Shown here: piece after piece, positions 44,961 to 56,929 of the stretch
How positions within the stretch are numbered: position 1 is the first letter of the stretch
How the letters are laid out: every line of letters begins with the position of its first letter
NCBI GenBank assembly: GCA_030435675.1
Contig: CM059623.1
Span: 14,755,592 to 14,819,591 of the forward strand
DNA from: Steinernema hermaphroditum
Lineage: Eukaryota; Nematoda; Chromadorea; Rhabditida; Steinernematidae
Direction of reading: 5' to 3'
DNA: 64,000 nt
Made by a program: the position numbers and the translations under genes
Notes under the pieces: model-generated
The model's database searches: none
What the model was told of the DNA's origin: nothing
Seen by the model: the letters and a program-made list of their open reading frames with translations, nothing else

Positions 44961-45263
44961 AGAGGTAGTACAAAAATTAAAACAACAAGCAAAATTATAA
45001 GAGTCACGGAAAAGCGTCCTACTGTTCCTCATCTTGAGCAGGCTGTGGCGCGATTTTAAAGACAATCCACGGGATTCTCCTTGTAGTTGTCATACTGATC
45101 GACGATGGAATGAAGCTGTAATGTACGGGCTTCCTTGGACCAAAACGTTTTTCGACCACAAACCCCTTGTGTTCTATGAAGGAGGGGAGGGATCCGGCTT
45201 GTGCCCGAGGACTGGGCTGAGGTTATTCAGCAAACTACTAAATACTTTGAAGTGAAATACTTA

Positions 45264-47840
45264 CAGAACATTTATTCCGTATCATTGATTTACATCAAGC
45301 GGATCCCATTATGTTCAACCATTGGCGCAGTGTCGTTCTTCTCGCTTGGTTCTGCCACGCTTGTGTCCTCAGCGCTTTTCGGATGTCGTCTCGCCATCTT
45401 GTTCTGGGTCGTCCGAGTGGTCTCGAAACGATTGGCCTCCAGTCAGTCAGGCGTTTCGACCACTTTTCTTCGTCTTCATTTGCGAGTTTCCACGCGTATT
45501 TCATCTTTCTCTTCTTTGCAGATTCCGCCACGTCAGATATCTTCGTCACTCCGCGCAGCCAATCGTTCGTCTTCTTGTCTACGAGACGAACGCCGACCAT
45601 TCGCCGCTCCATCTTCCGCTGTGCGGTCGCAAGCCTCTTGCAGGCGGACTTCGTCAGCGCCCACGTCTCCGCTCCGTACAGCATCGCTGGAAGGACGCAC
45701 ATGTTGAACAGGCGCCGCTTCCATCTCATCTCGACGGTCGGATTGGTAAGGAACTGCTTGTACTGTTTGAAAACATTCCATCCACTGCAGATTCTTCGGC
45801 TCATTTCTTTTCCATGGTCGCGAACAAGCCGGACTTCTTGACCCAAGTAGACGAAGGATTCCACACGTTCTACTTCGCTTCCGTTCAGCAGGATCGACGT
45901 AGGTTCCGTTGACATCAGCTTGGTTTTATTTGCGTTTATCTTCAGTCCAACTCGCTGCGATGCTTCGTTCAATTCATCCATCATCTTCTGGAGATCTTCG
46001 GCCGTTTCTGCGATGAGTGCGATGTCGTCGGCGAACCGTAAGTTTGATAGACGGCTTCCGTTGATGTTTATACCGACTTCTTCCCATTGCAGGTGCCGGA
46101 AGACATGTTCCAGTGTTGCAGTAAACAGTTTGGGGCTGATTGTGTCGCCTTGTCGTACTCCGCGTCTGATTTCAATTGGCACAAGTTCGTCGTTGATGTT
46201 CACCAGCGACGTGGCTTCTTGATATATCTTTTGCAGGAGCTTGGTAATCTGCCCCGGAACTCCTTGCTGCTGCACTGCGCTCCAAACTGCATTCAGCTCT
46301 ACAGTATCGAAAGCCTTTTCGTAATCCACGAAGACGATGAAGAGCGGGAGTCGGTATTCTCGCGAACGTTCTACTAGCTGATTGATTGCTTGTAGGTGGT
46401 CGATCGTCGAGAAGTTCTTCCGGAAGCCCGTCTGTTCCACTGGTTGCGCCGCATCCAGTATCCTTTCAATCCGCTTGGTAAGCACTTTTGTGAGTAGCTT
46501 GTAGATTGCGGAGAGAAGTGAGATCGGCCGGTAATTCTTGAGTTCCAGTGGATCACCTTTCTTGTGGAGCAGAATCGTCGACGAGTCGGCCATCTTCTGC
46601 GGGATCGAACAAGTTCGAAGGCACATGTTGAAGAGCTTCGTTAACCACGGTAACAGCACATGACTTCCTGTTTTCAACATTTCGACTGTAATCTTGTCGA
46701 TTCCAGGAGCCGTTCCATTCCGCATCGTCTTCAGAGCTTCTCCGACTTCACTTATCAACAGATCCGGACATTCTTCCTGCGCCTCGTGTTCTTCATATTG
46801 AACGTCGACTGTGGAGGAATAAAGCGCTTCGTAGAATGCTTTTACCGTCCGTTTCAGTTGCGTTGTCGTCGAACACAAGTTGCCGTCGGCGTCACGGAGT
46901 CTTGTTAACCTTCTTCTTCCGATTGCAGCTTCTCTTCTCACATGTCGCAGTCCTCGGTTCCTTCGAATCGCTTCTTCGACAAGCCTTTGGTGGTGTTTCA
47001 CGAGATCTTTCCTTATCTCCCGCCGAATCAGTTTGTTGAGTTCGGTAAGGGCGATCCGTTCTGCGGCTGTTGATCTGCGATATTTCAGGTGACGACGTTG
47101 TGCGAAGAGTCGCTTCGTTTCTTCTGATAGTCGCGGCGACTTCTCTTCTGGTTCCCGGGCGAATTCTGCGGCAGACTGGACTTGTGCGACCAGATTTGCG
47201 TAATCTTCTGGAGAATCTTGCTGGTTTGCACATGGCGTCATGGTGGTGAGTGCCATCCGGAAGAGATCCCGATTTAATCGATATTTCTTCTTCAGCGTCC
47301 GATCTTCATGCCGCATCACTTCACGTTTGGGCGTCTGGATCACTGCACGTACGAGGCGATGGTCCGAACTTGAAATACAAGAGCCAAGGACGGTCGCAGA
47401 TTGGAACCGAATGAGCCTGGAAGCGAGCACGAAGTCGATGCAGTTCTTCGTGTGCCCATTTGGTGAAATCCATGTCCATTTCCTGCCTGGCCTCGCCTTG
47501 AAGAACGTGTTGACCGCTCGTAGATGGTTTTCTTCGCAGAAATCCAGAAGTTGCTGCCCACGGACGTTCCGGTCGCCGTATCCGAAGTTCCCGACTGCTT
47601 CTTCGTCATCTTCTTCTTTTCTTCCGATCTTCGCATTGAAGTCTCCGAGCAGAGCGGGATACACCCGCAATCTTGGCGCGATTGCATCCCGTAAGGTACT
47701 GCTAGCACCCCTTTGTCCAGACATACTAGCAGCCCGTAGCTCTGAACGGAGGGTCTCCAAGAGGCTGTCGTATTCATCTTCTTCATCTTCTTCATCGTCA
47801 CGCGTGGCTGAGGTTGGTGGTGCATACACGGCGAACAGGC
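45264..47840 (-). mobile_element. 5'-truncated LINE with intact EN-RT frame
   Basis: Bounded by a 12-bp direct repeat, GTGAAATACTTA (45,252-45,263 and 47,841-47,852), taken as the target duplication. The minus-strand frame is open from the 5' edge to the stop near 45,295, about 848 aa. The apurinic-type endonuclease is missing its N-terminal part but keeps GDFNAKIG, KNCIDFVLAS and SSDHRLVRA. The reverse transcriptase has NYRPISLLS, TGFRKNFSTIDHLQ, FIVFVDYEKAFDTV, RQGDTISPKLFTA and the active-site box FADDIALI. The C-terminus is RPLGRPRTRWRDDIRKA. No poly(A) tail is seen before the duplication. RTE-like by architecture; the clade needs a tree. Confidence 0.9.
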
Positions 47841-48012
47841 GTGAAATACTTAAAACAATGCAAATAAACAATCATTACAAAAGTGTCCATTATTTATGCC
47901 CCAACCCAATATAATGTAATCTACTCTTACTTTTTCCCATAGATGCCGCTCCAGGACAACAAGGCATAGCAGAACTGGGAGGACGCTTACGCACTCGGCA
48001 TGAAGTCGTTAA

Positions 48013-48075
48013 AAACTGCCCAAGGCACAGAACTCTCGACTCTAATCGCAGGAATTGGGAACGCGGCGAAGTAAT
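48013..48075 (-). repeat. Inverted copy of RING-gene upstream segment
   Basis: AAGGCACAGAACTCTCGACTCTAATC and GGGAACGCGGC are the reverse complement of 49,978-50,025, upstream of the RING copy at 50.2 kb. GAGTCGAGAGTTC is also upstream of the copy at 58.5 kb (58,162) and at 61,565. The pair flanks the mariner-like element. Confidence 0.7.
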
Positions 48076-48120
48076 GCAACAATCAGTGGTATACATACAC
48101 AGTGTTATATACAGTATATA

Positions 48121-49960
48121 CAGTGGCGGAAATATCAATAGGGACACCTATGGGGACAACAATATTTTGTGTTTTAGATGTATTTTACGATAATTGATTA
48201 AAAAAAACTTTCACTGTCCGACGTAGAATTTCCTGCTGCCATATATAGAAGTTAGGTCATTACCCCTGATCGGGCAACAATTTCGTTACGGGACCATACG
48301 GCGCTCATTTCGTCGCGGAAATGTAAATAGGGACACCTCCTAAATACAGGTAGAATTTGCGCTTTATGAAACATAGTTATATTAGGAGCAGTTATATTGC
48401 CATTTACTATTGACATTTAGCGGGTTTAAATGTGGTTTGGGCAATCCCCGGGTGTTTACGATTTCACGATTTTATTTCGCGAATCAAAGGCATTATGCCT
48501 TGCGCGACACCGAAAATAGACAAACAGAGGATGTCTGGAAGACGGCTTCATCCCTGGCGCGGCGTAGATGTCGAACCGGTGGTTCGCGGAGAGCTTCATG
48601 GGGCTTCTGGGAATCGGCAAATCTTCGGATACGTCGGCGGAACATCGTTTGCGGCACAGCGCACGCTTCTGTGCTCGAATCTGATGGTCCGTGGTCCGGG
48701 AGTTGCGTCTTCGATGGTGGTGGCGTCCTCAGAGCGTCGGCGACCTTCGGGATGACTTCTCACGCGGCCGGATTCTTGACGTCGGACATCTTGTTGTCAG
48801 CGGTGGTGGGACTACGTCCTCCGGGTGTCCCAATCCCCTCTGGAAGCCGGAACAGTCACAACTGCCACGGGGTTTGCCATCTGACGTACCAGATACTCAG
48901 AGAGCGACCGGAGGGACCGACCGCTCGCCATCGCGACACGGGTGAGACTCCGAAACCTTTTGTCCATCAAAACTTACGGCTTACCCAGAATTTCTTTTAG
49001 GATTGCTAAATGTTTAGAAACATGGGGCGGTTAGCATTTTTCGAGCATCACCATGTTTATCAGCGTATGCGAAAACGTATTCCGGTGTTTTGTGGCATCG
49101 AAGTTGCAATACATGCGAGTACGGTACGTGGAAAGGTCACAGCATGAAATTTTTTATATACGCGTTTATATATATGAGGTCTGTCATTTGTGCCCCCAGC
49201 GATCGGTCGGGTCGTCCACTCGCTCTCTCTCTCTGAGGCTGTCTGAGCCGAATGAGTTGAGTGAGCGGTCGTTCTCGGCCGTCGTTGTTGGTGCAATGAT
49301 CGCCTCGGCTCCCAGAAGGCCTGGAACACCAGGGAGCTGTAGTTCCACCGTCTCGCCAAAAAGCCCGTCACGACCGCCCGACTCTACCCGCGCCGCCAGA
49401 GAAGCCGAAGAAGCGTTGCAACTCCGAAGTCCGCGCCGCCAGCCGAACCGAAGATGACTCTCCGCTCCGTTGGCTCTGCTCCACCGCTATTCCACTTCCG
49501 GAATCAGCTCTTCACGACTTCGATGCCCGCGCAAACTAATGGGAGCGCTGCATTCTATTCGGATTCGTCTGCTCCACCGAAATCAGAAGAAAATCAGCGA
49601 CCACGGTGTGACTATGTTCTTCTTTGTGCATATATGAGACGTCCTGCACGGCGTAAGCCGTTGATTCGGGAAGATAAATCGTGTAAATCGTGTAAATCGT
49701 GTTTATATATATATATATTTATATTTATATTTTAAATACGCGCTTTTAGACAAAATTTGGAAAAACCGTTTTCTTCTTTCAACTTGAGTCGGGAAATTAC
49801 GAGAAGATAGTTACTGTGGGTTATTTTATTCGCTCTACAACGTAGTGGCATTAAAAAAACTGGAAAGCCGGTCTTTTACATTGTTTCGGGACCCAAAATA
49901 CATCTAAAATACAAGAGATTGTTTTCGCCATAGGTGTCCCTATTTATATTTCCGCCACTG
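48121..49960. mobile_element. Tc1/mariner-like non-autonomous element with cargo
   Basis: Terminal inverted repeats CAGTGGCGGAAATATCAATA and GGGACACCTATGG, with their complement at 49,927-49,960, are bounded by TA on both sides (48,119-48,120 and 49,961-49,962), as expected for Tc1/mariner. A third partial copy of the terminus (GCGGAAATGTAAATAGGGAC) lies inside near 48,315. No transposase catalytic motif was found. The interior contains a block shared with 63.08-63.28 kb (48,655-48,945) and one shared with 14.6 kb (49,330-49,460). Confidence 0.8.
48655..48945 (+). repeat. Dispersed repeat shared with 63.1 kb
   Basis: CGCACGCTTCTGTGCTCGAA, CCCTCTGGAAGCCGGAACAG, CACAACTGCCACGG and GAGCGACCGGAGGGACCGAC match the minus strand of 63,085-63,270. 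This copy has about 110 extra bases in the middle. Confidence 0.7.
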
Positions 49961-50183
49961 TATATATGATTGTTGCCGCGTTCCCAACTCCTGTGATTAG
50001 AGTCGAGAGTTCTGTGCCTTGGGAAGTAGAAGAGCCCTTATCATACTGATAACTGATAACAACGCCTAGTACGAATGTAGACATGATGCCACGAAGCGCT
50101 CTTGGTTTTTGCTTTGGCGTGTTCTACAGCGATCTCACTCGCTTTCATTCTCTCAAATAATATCTTTAGATTTACTTGCAGGA

Positions 50184-51430
50184 ATGGAAGTGGTTTCATT
50201 TCCTGGTCTGGAAAAAGAACTCAAAGACGCTCTGCTATGCTCTGTCTCCGATGACAAAGTTATTCTACACTCGAAAAAGTAAGTGTATAACAGCACCATA
50301 CCCCTCACTTAAAACCTCCTTTTCAGTAAGCAGATACGGATCTACGATCGCCAAAATCATGAAATTGAGCGATATAGCTGTCCCAGTGGTCGCCGCCAAA
50401 GGAATCGCGACTGCTTCTGCAGCGTAACATCAGACGCAATATACCATGTTTGTGCAACACATGTAAGAAATGAAGGAGGCTTATGTGGCACAGAGATGCA
50501 AATCTACAAACTGGATGACAACTCAATGAGAAACGTCAAGACTTTGAAATACGACAATACAAGGTTTCATCTATACACAAGTGCTCTTCAGAGATGTTTT
50601 TAGTCAGCGGTACTTCTGCGGTTCCACATTTCACACTCTCGTGAACGGGAAGTGGATAACTTTCTCGTTCGAAGTTATGAAAGAAATCGTCATTAATGAC
50701 CGTTTGGCGTTTTCAAAACTATCTTTTTTTGATGTTGTATTGTAGGGCCATCTTTTGCCATCTTCACCCACAGAGATCGCCTCTACGCGTTGGATAACGG
50801 AAAACTTTACTCATTGGATCTTAGCAATGCCGGAGAACGAATCGAACTTTCGGATGGAGTAACTACAGAAGGAGACGTTATGAAAGGCCTGTTCTTTAAG
50901 TCACATACTGTTGGGGATGATGTTTTCATTGTGCGCAATCTTGGTGATGTCTGGAGACTAAACATGACGTTAGGTGTATTTTATCAATTGAACATGAATT
51001 TAAGTTTTTGTAGGAATCGGAAAATCGAGAAATTGCCAATCGACCTGCCTCACTTCTCAAGTTACGCTTTTTGCGGCAATGAACTTTACTTCAGAAAAGA
51101 TGGTTCTCAAGAGGTCCATAAACGCTACCTCACTCCATATCTCTCGACTCAAAGAGAAACCGTCATACAAGCTGTTCAAGAGAACGAGCCGACGTGTCCT
51201 GTGTGTCGTGAGAAGTTCGAGAACCCAAAGATGATGCCGAAGTGTGGACACTCCCTCTGCGAGTCCTGTGAAGTGAAAATCTCGGTGGAGGACCCATTCA
51301 GAAGAAGAAGACGCTGACGTGTCCTGTGTGCCGAAAAGCAGTTGAACTGAAAATTGACGAATATCTCCCCGTCAATTGGGCTTTGAAAAGTGAGTTCTAT
51401 GGCATTGCAAAATTTGCGCTAGAAATCTGA
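50184..51430 (+). pseudogene. RING/B-box-like gene copy, frameshifted
   Basis: Starts MEVVSFPGLEKELKDALLCSV. Two introns of about 46 and 40 nt lie in the same places as in the intact copy, and a 44-nt intron precedes FAIFTHRDRLYALDNGKLYS. The intact copy's second intron and neighbouring codons are missing (RQRNRDCFCSVTSD). The RING half TCPVCREKFENPKMMPKCGHSLCESC is intact, but CCCAT at 51,293-51,297 carries the same 1-nt loss as the 33.3-kb copy, ending the frame at DPFRRRRR. The second CxxC of the RING is then out of frame, and no B-box-like or coiled-coil exons follow. A short truncated protein is possible but unlikely to ubiquitinate. Confidence 0.8.
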
Positions 51431-52195
51431 ACAGCGGTCATACCGTCCGAATCTCTACAGCAACACCTGCTGTGGTCCTGAAACTAAATAATTTTGTTGT
51501 GTGACTTGATGTGAAGTTTTCGACAAGTAAGTAGTATATTAGGTCAAAGATGGGATAGTTCGTGAGAGATTCTCTACGTTTCCATCGGAAAGATGGCAAT
51601 TCTAAGTGCACTTCAGTGGTCGTCTTTTACAACAAAATAAACAAGTAAATGTAAGTAAACAGCGAATTGTAGCTGTTACTAGTCATCTTTATAACCCACA
51701 CATCTTTTTAACATTGCTTTCATCCCCTCCTTTGACGAGAAAGAAGGATAATTACGAAGAGGGTCTTTTCTGCACGAGCATTGACATCTCAAATTTTTGA
51801 AAAGAAACAAAAAGGTGGACCAAAAAATGAGGAGTTCGAGGTATCACATTTTTGAAGCAAATCGGTTACAACGCTGTTTCCCTAAAGATGCCATCTCATG
51901 TTTTCGAAACGCATCTTCGAACATTGAATCAAACCAATCTTGACTTTATAGAATAACGAAAAAATCTGGAGAATGCCGAAATGAAACCACAGTCACGAAA
52001 AATGGCCGTCGTCATTCCCCAATTCTTGTTATAAACCCGGCTGCGCGCGAATTCGCGCCCTCCAGTAACTAAAAGCCAATTAGGTGCTCATGCAAATGAC
52101 TGAAGTTGGGGCCAAAAAAACTGTAGCCCTGCGGGCGGCAAGATTGGTGCTCATGCAAATGACTGAAGTTGTCCAAAAAAACTGCAAAGCTAAGA
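51431..52195. other. RING-gene 3' flank and spacer
   Basis: The part to about 51,905 is homologous to 44,510-44,960. A 25-bp unit, GGTGCTCATGCAAATGACTG plus AAGTT, occurs twice at 52,083 and 52,147. No gene seen. Confidence 0.5.
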
Positions 52196-52199
52196 AATA

Positions 52200-52450
52200 C
52201 GCTAAAAACGGCACAAAAACTGTAAAGAAACGCAAAGCCTTGCGTCCCCAGAGATATGGTGGAAGTATAGCGCTACCATCTTAACTGCTTGTGTGGCTCA
52301 TTGCGAGCGTGCTTCGTTTGTAAGTCGGCGGTGCCGGGTTCGGTTCCCCTCGGGGTCCTTATTTTGTGTGGGTGTTTTCCCCGTGCTCACGGAAAAACAC
52401 ACACACACACACACAGACCAACGGACCCGTCGGTTCTCCATTTATATATA
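52200..52450 (+). mobile_element. tRNA-derived SINE, copy 1
   Basis: Pol III A-box-like TGGCTCATTGCG (about 52,292) and B-box-like GGTTCGGTTCC (about 52,337) are spaced as in tRNA-derived SINEs. A conserved body (CCTTATTTTGTGTGGGTG, CCCCGTGCTCACGGAAAAA), a (CA)n tract and the tail ACCCGTCGGTTCTCCATTTA follow. The same arrangement recurs at 61.98 kb and the tail alone at 13.0 kb. It is not a functional tRNA: no acceptor stem can be formed. Confidence 0.75.
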
Positions 52451-52701
52451 GGGGACTAGATTGTCCCACGGAAATTTAACTTCTTTTCAAAGTTATTTTA
52501 ATAATTTAGACACATTTGCAAAGTTTTATATTTTTTGAACTGTAGAATAACTTATCTTTAAAAGGATTTTACTATTCAGATTAAACGATTCAGATTCTTT
52601 CGAGGGAGTTGGAACTAAATACAGATTTTATCTGTTAAATAGGTGCCTTCAGAGCAGCTCATTTCTCCTATATGTCTTCATATTAACAGTTTGTTATATT
52701 T

Positions 52702-55700
52702 AGAGTCGCGCGGGGTTTTCTTGTTTTTAACAGTAGCTTAGGATAAGTTAGCTTCTTCGGATAAATTCACCGAAGTTCTGTGGCTCTCATAGAGTCTTAA
52801 CGGATGCAGTCTTCTTATCTTTGGAGTCGTGCGGGCTTTGGTTTTCATTGAGACCTTCAAAGAAGTCAGCTTTCTCCTCTCACTCTCATAGGGTCTTCAG
52901 AGAAGCTGATTTCTTTAGCTGAATTCACAGGAAGTCCCTGACACTCATAGGGTCTTCATGGAGGCAGTCTTCTTATCTTTGGAGTCGTGCGGGCTTTGGT
53001 TTTCATTGAGACCTTCAAAGAAGTCAGCTTTCTCCTCTCACTCTCATAGGGTCTTCAGAGAAGCTGACTTCTTTAGCTGAATTCACCGAAGTTCTGTGGC
53101 TCTCATAGAGTCTTAACGGAGGCATTCTTCCTATCTTTGGAGTCGTGCGGGCTTTGGTTTTCATTGAGACCTTCAAAGAAGTCAGCTTTCTCCTCTCACT
53201 CTCATAGGGTCTTCAGAGAAGCTGATTTCTTTAGCTGAATTCACAGGAAGTCCCTGACACTCATAGGGTCTTCATGGAGGCAGTCTTCCTATCTTTGGAG
53301 TCGTGCGGGGGTTTGTTTTCATTGAGACCGTCAAAGAAGTCAGCTTTCTCCTCTCACTCTCATAGGGTCTTCGGAGAAGCTGACTTCTTTAGCTGAATTC
53401 ACCGAAGTTCTGTGGCTCTCATAGAGTCTTAACGGAGGCATTCTTCCTATCTTTGGAGTCGTGCGGGGTTTTGTTTTCATTGAGACCTTCAAAGAAGTCA
53501 GCTTTCTCCTCTCACTCTCATAGGGTCTTCAGAGAAGCTGATTTCTTTAGCTGAATTCACCGAAGTTCTGTGGCTCTCATAGAGTCTTAACGGATGCAGT
53601 CTTCTTATCTTTGGAGTCGTGCGGGCTTTGGTTTTCATTGAGACCTTCAAAGAAGTCAGCTTTCTCCTCTCACTCTCATAGGGTCTTCAGAGAAGCTGAT
53701 TTCTTTAGCTGAATTCACCGAAGTTCTGTGGTTATCATATGGTCTTAACGGAGGCATTCTTCCTATCTTTGGAGTCGTGCGGGGGTTTGTTTTCATTGAG
53801 ACCTTCAAAGAAGTCAGCTTTCTCCTCTCATTCTCATAGGGTCTTCAGAGAAGCTGACTTCTTTAGCTGAATTCACCGAAGTTCTGTGGTTATCATATGG
53901 TCTTAACGGAGGCATTCTTCCTATCTTTGGAGTCGTGCGGGGGTTTGTTTTCATTGAGACCTTCAAAGAAGTCAGCTTTCTCCTCTCACTCTCATAGGGT
54001 CTTCAGAGAAGCTGATTTCTTTAGCTGAATTCACCGAAGTTCTGTGGCTCTCATAGAGTCTTAACGGATGCAGTCTTCTTATCTTTGGAGTCGTGCGGGC
54101 TTTGGTTTTCATTGAGACCTTCAAAGAAGTCAGCTTTCTCCTCTCACTCTCATAGGGTCTTCAGAGAAGCTGATTTCTTTAGCTGAATTCACCGAAGTTC
54201 TGTGGTTATCATATGGTCTTAACGGAGGCATTCTTCCTATCTTTGGAGTCGTGCGGGGGTTTGTTTTCATTGAGACCTTCAAAGAAGTCAGCTTTCTCCT
54301 CTCATTCTCATAGGGTCTTCAGAGAAGCTGACTTCTTTAGCTGAATTCACCGAAGTTCTGTGGTTATCATATGGTCTTAACGGAGGCATTCTTCCTATCT
54401 TTGGAGTCGTGCGGGGGTTTGTTTTCATTGAGACCTTCAAAGAAGTCAGCTTTCTCCTCTCACTCTCATAGGGTCTTCAGAGAAGCTGATTTCTTTAGCT
54501 GAATTCACAGGAAGTCCCTGACACTCATAGGGTCTTCATGGAGGCAGTCTTCTTATCTTTGGAGTCGTGCGGGCTTTGGTTTTCATTGAGACCTTCAAAG
54601 AAGTCAGCTTTCTCCTCTCACTCTCATAGGGTCTTCAGAGAAGCTGACTTCTTTAGCTGAATTCACCGAAGTTCTGTGGCTCTCATAGAGTCTTAACGGA
54701 GGCATTCTTCCTATCTTTGGAGTCGTGCGGGCTTTGGTTTTCATTGAGACCTTCAAAGAAGTCAGCTTTCTCCTCTCACTCTCATAGGGTCTTCAGAGAA
54801 GCTGATTTCTTTAGCTGAATTCACAGGAAGTCCCTGACACTCATAGGGTCTTAACGGAGGCATTCTTCCTATCTTTGGAGTCGTGCGGGGGTTTGTTTTC
54901 ATTGAGACCTTCAAAGAAGTCAGCTTTCTCCTCTCACTCTCATAGGGTCTTCAGAGAAGCTGATTTCTTTAGCTGAATTCACCGAAGTTCTGTGGCTCTC
55001 ATAGAGTCTTAACGGATGCAGTCTTCTTATCTTTGGAGTCGTGCGGGCTTTGGTTTTCATTGAGACCTTCAAAGAAGTCAGCTTTCTCCTCTCACTCTCA
55101 TAGGGTCTTCAGAGAAGCTGATTTCTTTAGCTGAATTCACCGAAGTTCTGTGGTTATCATATGGTCTTAACGGAGGCATTCTTCCTATCTTTGGAGTCGT
55201 GCGGGGGTTTGTTTTCATTGAGACCTTCAAAGAAGTCAGCTTTCTCCTCTCATTCTCATAGGGTCTTCAGAGAAGCTGACTTCTTTAGCTGAATTCACCG
55301 AAGTTCTGTGGTTATCATATGGTCTTAACGGAGGCATTCTTCCTATCTTTGGAGTCGTGCGGGGGTTTGTTTTCATTGAGACCTTCAAAGAAGTCAGCTT
55401 TCTCCTCTCACTCTCATAGGGTCTTCAGAGAAGCTGATTTCTTTAGCTGAATTCACAGGAAGTCCCTGACACTCATAGGGTCTTCATGGAGGCAGTCTTC
55501 TTATCTTTGGAGTCGTGCGGGCTTTGGTTTTCATTGAGACCTTCAAAGAAGTCAGCTTTCTCCTCTCACTCTCATAGGGTCTTCAGAGAAGCTGACTTCT
55601 TTAGCTGAATTCACCGAAGTTCTGTGGCTCTCATAGAGTCTTAACGGATGCAGTCTTCTTATCTTTGGAGTCGTGCGGGCTTTGGTTTTCATTGAGACCT

Positions 55701-56860
55701 TCAAAGAAGTCAGCTTTCTCCTCTCACTCTCATAGGGTCTTCAGAGAAGCTGATTTCTTTAGCTGAATTCACCGAAGTTCTGTGGCTCTCATAGAGTCTT
55801 AACGGATGCAGTCTTCTTATCTTTGGAGTCGTGCGGGCTTTGGTTTTCATTGAGACCTTCAAAGAAGTCAGCTTTCTCCTCTCACTCTCATAGGGTCTTC
55901 AGAGAAGCTGATTTCTTTAGCTGAATTCACCGAAGTTCTGTGGCTCTCATAGAGTCTTAACGGATGCAGTCTTCTTATCTTTGGAGTCGTGCGGGCTTTG
56001 GTTTTCATTGAGACCTTCAAAGAAGTCAGCTTTCTCCTCTCACTCTCATAGGGTCTTCAGAGAAGCTGATTTCTTTAGCTGAATTCACCGAAGTTCTGTG
56101 GCTCTCATAGAGTCTTAACGGATGCAGTCTTCTTATCTTTGGAGTCGTGCGGGCTTTGGTTTTCATTGAGACCTTCAAAGAAGTCAGCTTTCTCCTCTCA
56201 CTCTCATAGGGTCTTCAGAGAAGCTGACTTCTTTAGCTGAATTCACCGAAGTTCTGTGGCTCTCATAGAGTCTTAACGGATGCAGTCTTCTTATCTTTGG
56301 AGTCGTGCGGGCTTTGGTTTTCATTGAGACCTTCAAAGAAGTCAGCTTTCTCCTCTCACTCTCATAGGGTCTTCAGGGAAGCTGATTTCTTTAGCTGAAT
56401 TCACAGGAAGTCCCTGACACTCATAGGGTCTTCATGGAGGCAGTCTTCCTATCTTTGGAGTCGCGCGGGGTTTTGTTTTCATTGAGACCTTCAAAGAAGT
56501 CAGCTTTCTCCTCTCATTCTCATAGGGTCTTCGGAGAAGCTGACTTCTTTAGCTGAATTCACCGAAGTTCTGTGGTTATCATATGGTCTTAACGGAGGCA
56601 GCCTTCCTATCTTTGGAGTCGTGCGGGGGTTTGTTTTCATTGAGACCTTCAAAGAAGTCAGCTTTCTCCTCTCACTCTCATAGGGTCTTCGGAGAAGCTG
56701 ACTTCTTTAGCTGAATTCACCGAAGTTCTGTGGCTCTCATAGAGTCTTAACGGAGGCATTCTTCCTATCTTTGGAGTCGTGCGGGGTTTTGTTTTCATTG
56801 AGACCTTCAAAGAAGTCAGCTTTCTCCTCTCACTCTCATAGGGTCTTCACGGAGACAGAT
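52702..56860 (+). repeat. 158-bp satellite array, 26 units
   Basis: The landmark GGAGTCGTGCGGG starts at 52,823 and recurs at exactly 158-bp steps to 56,773 (26 positions). A degenerate 121-bp half-unit lies to the left and a broken unit at the right edge. Each unit comprises three related sub-blocks around CATTGAGACCTTC, CATAGGGTCTTC and CATAGAGTCTTAAC. At least four variants exist at the sub-block 2/3 junction: CTCTCATAGAG with GGATGCAGTC; the same with GGAGGCATTC; TTATCATATGG; and AGGAAGTCCCTGACAC. No reading frame. Confidence 0.95.
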
Positions 56861-56929
56861 TCTTCGGATGAAGTCGCACATATTTTTTTTAAATTGAAGT
56901 TTCGATGAGCTAACATCTTTTTATGTGGA

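Noticed and set aside
52285..52360. A possible tRNA gene (A- and B-box-like motifs)
   Set aside because: No acceptor or anticodon stem can be folded, and the same head with the same non-tRNA body and tail recurs at 62.1 kb; it is a SINE.
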